From Rutpela maculata (Eukaryota > Arthropoda > Insecta > Coleoptera > Cerambycidae), in assembly GCA_936432065.2 (NCBI GenBank), contig OW386285.2, forward strand, positions 39,859,920-39,923,919: a stretch of DNA of 64,000 bases, given 5' to 3'. The notes under the pieces were generated by a model that did not search any database, had not been told where the DNA came from, and was given only the letters and a program-made list of their open reading frames with translations. Made by a program: the position numbers and the translations under genes. Position 1 is the stretch's first letter. Every line of letters begins with the position of its first letter. Positions 57,882 through 64,000 of this stretch are shown here, piece by piece.

Positions 57882-58825
57882 TGACGTAATAGCGTAACAT
57901 GCACGCGCATCCAATAAAACGCCGACAAATATTTGGTCGCACAACTCCGCCCTCCGTCATCTGTAAAAACCGTTTTTGACATCAGATGTTGTGTGTTTAG
58001 TTTTGTACTAGTGATATAATATTCATCAATTGGTTATAAAATGGAAGCCGGATTCGAAACTGCAACTGAAGAAAATTTGCCAGTTTTCGATTCGACTATG
58101 GTATTTCATTTTAATAAATCAAATTCGGACTTTTAGAGTGCAAAGGTTAAAAACGTCAATACAACCAGAAATAAGATATTAGTTTATTAGCTGTTTTCTC
58201 TGTAATATTCATTTTAATTTTTACGCTCAAGAAATAAATTACTTTTATGTGAGTTTAAACAGTACATTTTCTCGTTTTTTCACACTGTCAGGTTAGACTT
58301 AAAGAAATCTGTATGAACCTCATTGAGTTAGAATGAACCTTCTCAAACAATGTTAATAAATATTATTTATTGGAAACCATTATAAATAGCTTCTTATTGT
58401 CATTTTCAGTATTATTTCGGGAATAAGGTAGAAAACACATTTTTAGAGGCATTGCAGACATCACAATATAATAAACAACCGTACAAATTCTGAAACAGGG
58501 GCACTTTACATTTGACAGTAGGTAATCAGCTACGTTGGCCACATTTCTAAAAAAGAAAATGAACATTGTATGTTGTACGAAATAATTTTTAATATCAATT
58601 TTTAATATTGTTTCAAATACCGAGCAAGTAAATATTCTATATATTTTTAAGTCTGATTGACAACTTACTAATACAGAATTGTAACTGCAATGTAAGGTTT
58701 CCGTATAACAGTACAGAATATCTTACATTAATAATCGAAATATGGCAACGTAGCCCTCGTTTCTCTGTTCATGCACAACTAGAAACGAAGGACTGTTAGA
58801 AAGTGCTGATTACGCTATTACGTCA
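57882..58825 (+). mobile_element. Element with 16-bp TIRs and a YqaJ-type ORF start
   Basis: tgacgtaatagcgtaa at 57882-57897 is exactly inverted at 58810-58825. The interior includes the start of a gene resembling the YqaJ-associated ORF found with ISL2EU-type transposons. The true ends may lie slightly outside, and no target duplication was confirmed. Confidence 0.45.
58041..58190 (+). pseudogene. N terminus of a YqaJ/SWIM-type protein, broken
   Basis: ATG 58041 reads MEAGFETATEENLPVFDSTM then VFHFNKSNSDF, an in-frame TAG (58134-58136), then SAKVKNVNTTRNKILVY and another stop. The spacing (ENLP..D..MV..F...N.DF.SA.VK.VK) resembles, from memory, the N terminus of arthropod YqaJ recombinase-domain proteins. 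The nuclease domain itself is absent. Confidence 0.4.
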
Positions 58826-58935
58826 TAGCCAATAGAATAGCCCGAATATTGGCGGCAATATCTAACCGTTGAAACACAGTTTAAACTTCATGATTTTTTT
58901 TTACTCTAAGGCATTATTAAAAAAATAAAATAAAA

Positions 58936-58970
58936 AATACGAGTCAACTTAAAAACAGTTGACTCGTATT
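58936..58970. repeat. Perfect 14-bp hairpin
   Basis: 58936-58949 (aatacgagtcaact) and 58957-58970 are exact complements with a 7-base loop (taaaaac). Confidence 0.8.
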
Positions 58971-59020
58971 AAAATAATGTGTAGATGTTATTAAAATAAT
59001 AAAATAAAAAATAAAAAATT

Positions 59021-59572
59021 ACCTCATTGTGGAGTGTTGAAGAAAAGGTAGGATAAGATGGTGATAATGCTGATTGATGGTAGGAAAGTTAAAAGAAGTA
59101 GTGGGAAAGTGACGGAAGTCTGTGGGAAGGTAGGACAAAATAGTAGGAAGATGTGGAAGGACGAGGAAAGATCATGGGAAGTAAGGGAAGATAGAGGGTG
59201 AAAATGGTACAAAACGGAAAGACATGGTGGAAAGGTGGGGACAAATTGAGGGGAGTAGTAAAGGATGGTGGAAAATTGTGAAAAGGCGAAGGAAAGATCG
59301 AGTAAGACAGTGGTAATATTGGCAGATGATACTGAAGCGGGAAGAAGTAGTAGGGAAGTGAAAAAGTCAGTGGGAAGGTAGAGGTTGAGAAAAGATCGTG
59401 AGAAAGTGAGGCAAGTTAGGAGAAACAGGAAAATAAGTGTTGGAAAGGTGGAGAAAAGTGGGAAGAAAAGAAAATGGGTGAAATAGTGAGAAGGCAGAGG
59501 AAGATGGCGGTGTGGTGGAGTAGTCTGGAAGACGGCGGAAGAAAGATGATGCAGAATAATTTCATACAACAA
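59021..59572. repeat. Purine-skewed degenerate repeat tract
   Basis: About 550 bp in which the plus strand is overwhelmingly A, G and T with very few C, built from variants of gtgggaag-taggaaga. The 182-codon minus-strand frame through it (rich in Ser, Leu, Phe, Pro) results from the missing stop-forming bases and is not called as a gene. Confidence 0.75.
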
Positions 59573-59591
59573 TTATTATAAAATAATGCAT

Positions 59592-60170
59592 ATAAAAACC
59601 ACTGCCCAAAGAATGACTATTTCCACATCCAGATTCCCTATCCAAGTCTCTCACAGCAGCAAAAACTTTGATCCTATATTTGCTCTCCACTATGTAAAAA
59701 TAATAGTTCATAAGCTTTTATAATACCATTTGAAATAATCTACCCCAGAAACCCGTAAAATGATATGCCACATCGGTAGTGGGGGTGACTGATGTAAAAA
59801 AATGAGGCTATTGGTCCTTGTACACACACAACGTCACAATTTTATTTTTTTTACCCCTTCAATAATGGGAGAAAGGTGATAATGGAGGCGACAGTGGGGG
59901 TGATTCCAAAAGATGTAAAGATCTTAACTTCTCGTGCACACACTTCAACGTAATAAAATCCAAATATAATTTAGTTCTAGATATCGTTAAACATAGGTAT
60001 AAGCACTAAATTTCAAGCCAATATCATAAACCGTTGCAGAGTAATCATGCGTACGAGAAAAAACTTATAGGCAGACGGTACCGACAGATTGTCATAAATT
60101 TTGCTCAAACTTAAAATCTTATTTGACATTTTGTGCTCCTATGCCTTTAACTTTTGTAAGTTTAAAAAAT
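59592..60170 (+). mobile_element. Family A, diverged copy
   Basis: Starts aaccactgcccaaagaatga then tttccacatccag; the later GACA and aaaatctt blocks are recognisable but diverged. The right terminus is lost. This is the oldest-looking copy. Confidence 0.65.
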
Positions 60171-62764
60171 AAATAAATACGATAATTATATCCTAGACCA
60201 AAATACTTTAACATTACACTCGAATATACTGCTCTATTTTAATAATCTCCAAATGATGTGAACATGGTTGGAAAAACGAGAGTCGAATGGTAACTATATT
60301 GGAGGCAATTATAATTGTTATTTTATAACATAGCCTGGTATACTATCGAAATCTTTCATGTAGTAGTTATACACACCTACTTCACACAGAAAAAGGCAAT
60401 AGCCAGCAATTGGTCTGGCGAATGGTGTTAGTACTGACCATCATTTATCTGAAAAATGCACTACCGCAATATAAGCTTAAACACTTAATTTATTAAATAC
60501 AATGAGAGGATTACGACTATTTTGACAATGAGTATTTATTACTATTTTTATGAATACATTTATTTATTTAAATTTCAGTATCGCAGACTATTCAAGAAAC
60601 TTAAATGCACGAAATTGCCATATGTAATATTATTTAAAACAGATATTTCCCTTCCACTTGAAACTTTCTAAGCAAGTAAAAATTATACGGTTACTAACTT
60701 ATTTAAAACTTTTATATCATCCGAATAAACTGAAATTTAAAAGACGTCTCATTTCAATTTTAAAACTTTTAAAGTAAAGAAACATGTAAGAAAAAGTTTC
60801 GCAAATTTATTTTCAATGATTTAAATTCTGATATAATTGTGGTATAATGCAACTTTCAGTTCAATTTTATATCCATTTACACAAAATGTTTAAATATCAC
60901 AGTCCAATGTCTGAAGTAAAATCTATGCAAGGTATGATGATTTAACCTTAAGTCAAAAGTGCCACTTTTCTGAGAATGGAATTGATCAATATTTTTCGAA
61001 ATATCTTAGAAAACTCCAGTTTTATTACAGGATTTTAGTAATATCAAATACAGTTTTAATAAACATCTGGGAATACTATGAGAGTCCACCGACAAAAATG
61101 GAACACTCGAGAGTCAAAAATTGGTGGGAATGCTTATCAATAAATCATTCTCTGAACGTGTGCAGTCGCATAGCAATCCGGGTTGCAGCGGTGCAGGGGC
61201 AGCCGTTTTTCTGATATGATTAAATAATTTTTAAAATAACCGAATGAGAAAACTGAAAAAAAAATTCTACATAAAAAAAGAAACAACTTTTCTCTGTAGT
61301 GTTTTTCTCCAGAGCGCATCCTTTCACCGTAAAAAATTATTGAATTTGAAAAAATTCGACATTTTGAAGCCAATTTCTGACTAAAATTGGCCTCGGAGTA
61401 AAAAATTGCAAAGAAAAAAAGATTGATATTTCTTGACATATAATCGAGCAGGTTTCTTAGAATGCCGAACTCTTGGTTCGTTAGTCTGTCCAAAGGATTC
61501 GTAACAAACATCTCCAGTCCCAAATATAGAAAGCATCAATACGCCGTCTGTCTGTCTCCCTAACGCCACATCTACTGGTTAATCGTCAGTCTACTTGACT
61601 GCTGTGAGTGAGTTATTTACATATAGCAAAATGTCAACAATGAAATTTATTTACGTTAAAAGTTAAACTTTTGTGAAATATTTCAAGATAATTCGCCTAT
61701 TTTGATAATTTAATTTTTTTTTCACATTTATTTGTTACGTATATTTCAATTTCGGCTTCAATGGAAAATACAATTGTTTGTTATATTATGAATAAATAAC
61801 GTATTTTTTTTTAATACATGGATCAAACAATTTCGAAATCGACATTCCAATTTTTTTGCGTAAAATGCAGGTATAGTAAAAAAATCGCAAAACCATCAAA
61901 GTCGGCGGATCTGCTCGAAATTAACATCATTGACATCTTGCTGTATTTTTTATAGAAAGTAGTTTCTGATTAATTGCCATGGCCTAGGCAATTCAAAGAG
62001 ATTAAAATTACACCCAAAATTATAATTCAGATATGAAGAAATTATATCCGAAATGTGCAAGAGATATTCTAAAATCTGTGCCCGTTTTGCCTACTGCGAC
62101 TTTAATCAGGAAATGTATATGTAGGATTTTATAAAACAATAAAAAATTTTTTGCTAAATATAATTTTACAAGCATCATAAATTATATGGTATCGTTGAAT
62201 AATTCATTCATTTCCAGTGTGAATTCCATTGATACCACGAAGTTTTTCAGTAAATAAAAAAATGGTGAAGGTCATTTGCGGGAAAACTGCCACTTCTACA
62301 AAAAACTGTATGAAATCTTTCTTGGGCAGAATTTTAAGATTTATTTTTCATAACTCTAACTGTTCTTGAGTTACAACCAAGAAACCATTTTGGAGCACCT
62401 CTCCTACTGCCCCCTCGCGCGGGAGCACAATTATCACGACCCGGAAAATCTACGGTATTATTTGGGACATCAAAATGAACTCCATAAATTAAAAAAAATC
62501 TTCCAATTATTTTCTCTAAATTGTGTTATGTTACAATTATTGAGAAATAAAGATTTTTGGTGAAAGAACATATTTTGTACCAATGTATCTTGTCACGAAC
62601 TTTCATATGCGCACAGACAATATTACTTAGATTATTTGAATGAATGAATATGTCATGTTACAATATTTTCTGTTTGGTGGACGGATGAATATGCTATGTG
62701 CATATAAATGTACATAACACGTTCATCCAGTACTCCTCTCGATGAAACACATTATAATGGAAGA
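60171..62764. other. Unassigned 2.6 kb
   Basis: A plus-strand frame at 62366-62563 reads EHLSYCPLAREHNYHDPENL and is less AT-rich than its flanks, but has no ATG in a good position and no family I recognise. Minus-strand frames at 61137-61569 are also unsupported. Confidence 0.35.
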
Positions 62765-63970
62765 ATATGCTAAGTTTGAGGTTTCTAGTTCTTGTACACA
62801 CACTAATATACAGATTTTTTTCATTTCCTTTAATAATGGGGTAATGGGGGTGGCTAATGCCAAAAATATTTTGAGACCTTAGCTTATCTTGTAAACAGGG
62901 TACGCCACTTAAAAGTCCCGGGCTTGTAACTTTTTTATTTTTGAAGCGATAACCATGTTGGCACATCAAATTGTAGACATTTTTAAAGCCATTAAAAATG
63001 GATACAGAGTGATTTAAAAAAAATTTTCTTGAAAAAATTGTTAAGAAAGGAAACTTAATTTCTTTGAATATTTTTTTACCTCACCTTCTAAATGAAATGC
63101 GTTAATGTTTTCTTATAAAGGTTTTAATTAGCTTCAATTTATGTTATTAAAAAAAAAAATTAATACAAATTTTGCAATTCCCTATTATTTAGTGTATTTT
63201 AATAAAGTTTGTTTTTAAAAATATTCATTTCTTTTGTTTCTTATTGCTGTTTTGTTATGTTGAAGATTCTTTGTGATATGTCTTTTACAAATAAAGCATA
63301 AAATTATTATTTACATTTTTTTCAGTTATTTAAAAAAAAATCAGTTTGGGATCGGAAGAAGGGTTTTTAATTTCTTATATGACGTAATATAATATAAATT
63401 GAAGCTAATTAAAACCTTTAAGTATAAGAAAACATTAACACATTTCATGTACAAGGTGAGGTAAAAGAAATTAAATTTCCTTTCTTAACAATTTTTTCAA
63501 AAAAAATGTTTTTAAGTGATTGTATGCAATAGTATGCATGTTTAAAGGCTTTAAAAATGTCTACAATTTGATGTGCCCAGCATAGTTATCGCTTCAAAAA
63601 TAAGAAAGTTACAAGCCCCGGGACTTTTAAGTGGCGGACTACTAAATATCAATTTTATGGACTCTTACCTGCTTGATTTACCTATTTACCCCAAATTTAC
63701 CCTAATTTACCTCCCAACTCTTCGACGGAACAAGATAATCTAGTTCCAGATCTCGTTAACGTACATATGTGTACCAAATTTCCAGTCCGTATCTTAAACG
63801 GTTCCAGAGTAAACGTGCGCACAAAAAAGTTACAGACAAACCGACAGACATACAGAATTTTTTTTTTCGCTCAAACTTAAAATCTCGACGTTTCATGACA
63901 TTCTATTTGAACAATAAAAGTTTTTTAAAATTTTTTTGTCGTTACTATACTTTCACAGGATGTGTAAGTA
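62765..63970 (+). mobile_element. Family A copy, split by a foldback insertion
   Basis: Left part 62765-62893 (tttctagttcttgtacacacac, gggggtggctaatgcc, cttatcttgta) continues at 63641 (actaaatatcaattttatgg) and ends at 63960-63970 (cacaggatgtgtaagt). Comparison with other copies shows the break falls in cttgtatatactaaata. Confidence 0.75.
62894..63639. mobile_element. Foldback element inserted in family A
   Basis: Arms of about 250-300 bp, with ends reading G-A/C-CGCCACTTAAAAGTCCCGGG, pair almost throughout (gaagctaattaaaacctt, acattaac, aggtgaggtaaaa). The centre is near 63170-63380. It landed at a TA-rich site. Non-coding. The sequence is distinct from family D and from 27699-28296. Confidence 0.8.
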
Positions 63971-64000
63971 AAAATGAAGAATCAAATCCAACGATAACCA

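Noticed and set aside
59024..59572. 182-codon minus-strand reading frame
   Set aside because: Explained by extreme base skew of the purine tract, which removes stop codons. The product is low-complexity and resembles nothing.

Overview
The window looks like eukaryotic nuclear DNA, very probably from an insect. It is AT-rich, has splice signals rather than operons, and carries repeat types typical of arthropods: an R1-like LINE with a poly(A) tail, LINE tails ending in (ATT)n, TA-flanked inverted-repeat elements, a Transib/RAG1-type transposon, a Harbinger/IS5-like DDE transposon with a SWIM finger, and a Helitron-like end. I cannot name the species. A beetle or hemipteran with a repeat-rich genome would fit, but this is a guess.

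Almost everything recognisable is mobile DNA. The only candidate host coding sequence is a 79-bp exon on the minus strand at 14988-15066 with good splice sites and a start codon. If it is real, much of the window may be intron of a large gene.

Layout: 616-3585 is a DDE transposon with ~350-bp terminal inverted repeats (TIRs) and a broken transposase. 4060-6000 holds a minisatellite and the first copies of a ~660-bp repeat (family A). 6644-8150 is a deleted Tc1/mariner-like element. 8395-10548 is a 5'-truncated LINE. 10550-14500 is mostly unassigned. 14500-17400 has a Helitron-like end, the host exon and two decayed LINEs. 17724-18446 is the first of three copies of a ~0.7-kb foldback family. 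21190-23470 is an old LINE split by a young R1-like insertion (21911-23203) with its target duplication intact. 24960-26090 is a pseudogene of a PIN-like, cysteine-rich family. 27011-32000 is a nest: a TIR element, then a foldback element, with a nearly complete Transib-like transposon (28297-31965) inserted into the end of the foldback. 33356-35602 is a second TIR element split by another insertion. 37000-43000 has small inverted-repeat elements and a LINE 3' end. 45500-48123 is a long-TIR element containing a minus-strand LINE gag fragment. 48359-49105 is a THAP-bearing miniature element. 50224-54605 is a large TA-flanked element holding a 108-bp tandem array and several nested repeats. 57000-64000 has a tRNA-like SINE head, a YqaJ-type fragment, a purine-skewed tract and two more family A copies, the last split by a foldback.

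The most notable locus is 28297-31965. Its ends begin with the exact heptamer CACAGTG used by V(D)J recombination signals, followed at a 22-bp spacing by a CCAAAA-type nonamer-like block. It is flanked by the 5-bp duplication CACCC. Its ~717-codon transposase keeps a D-D-E triad and a CxxC/HxxxxH zinc set aligning with RAG1, and is interrupted only by a 4-bp CTAT duplication.

All alignments here were made by eye. Divergence, copy number and family names need database comparison.
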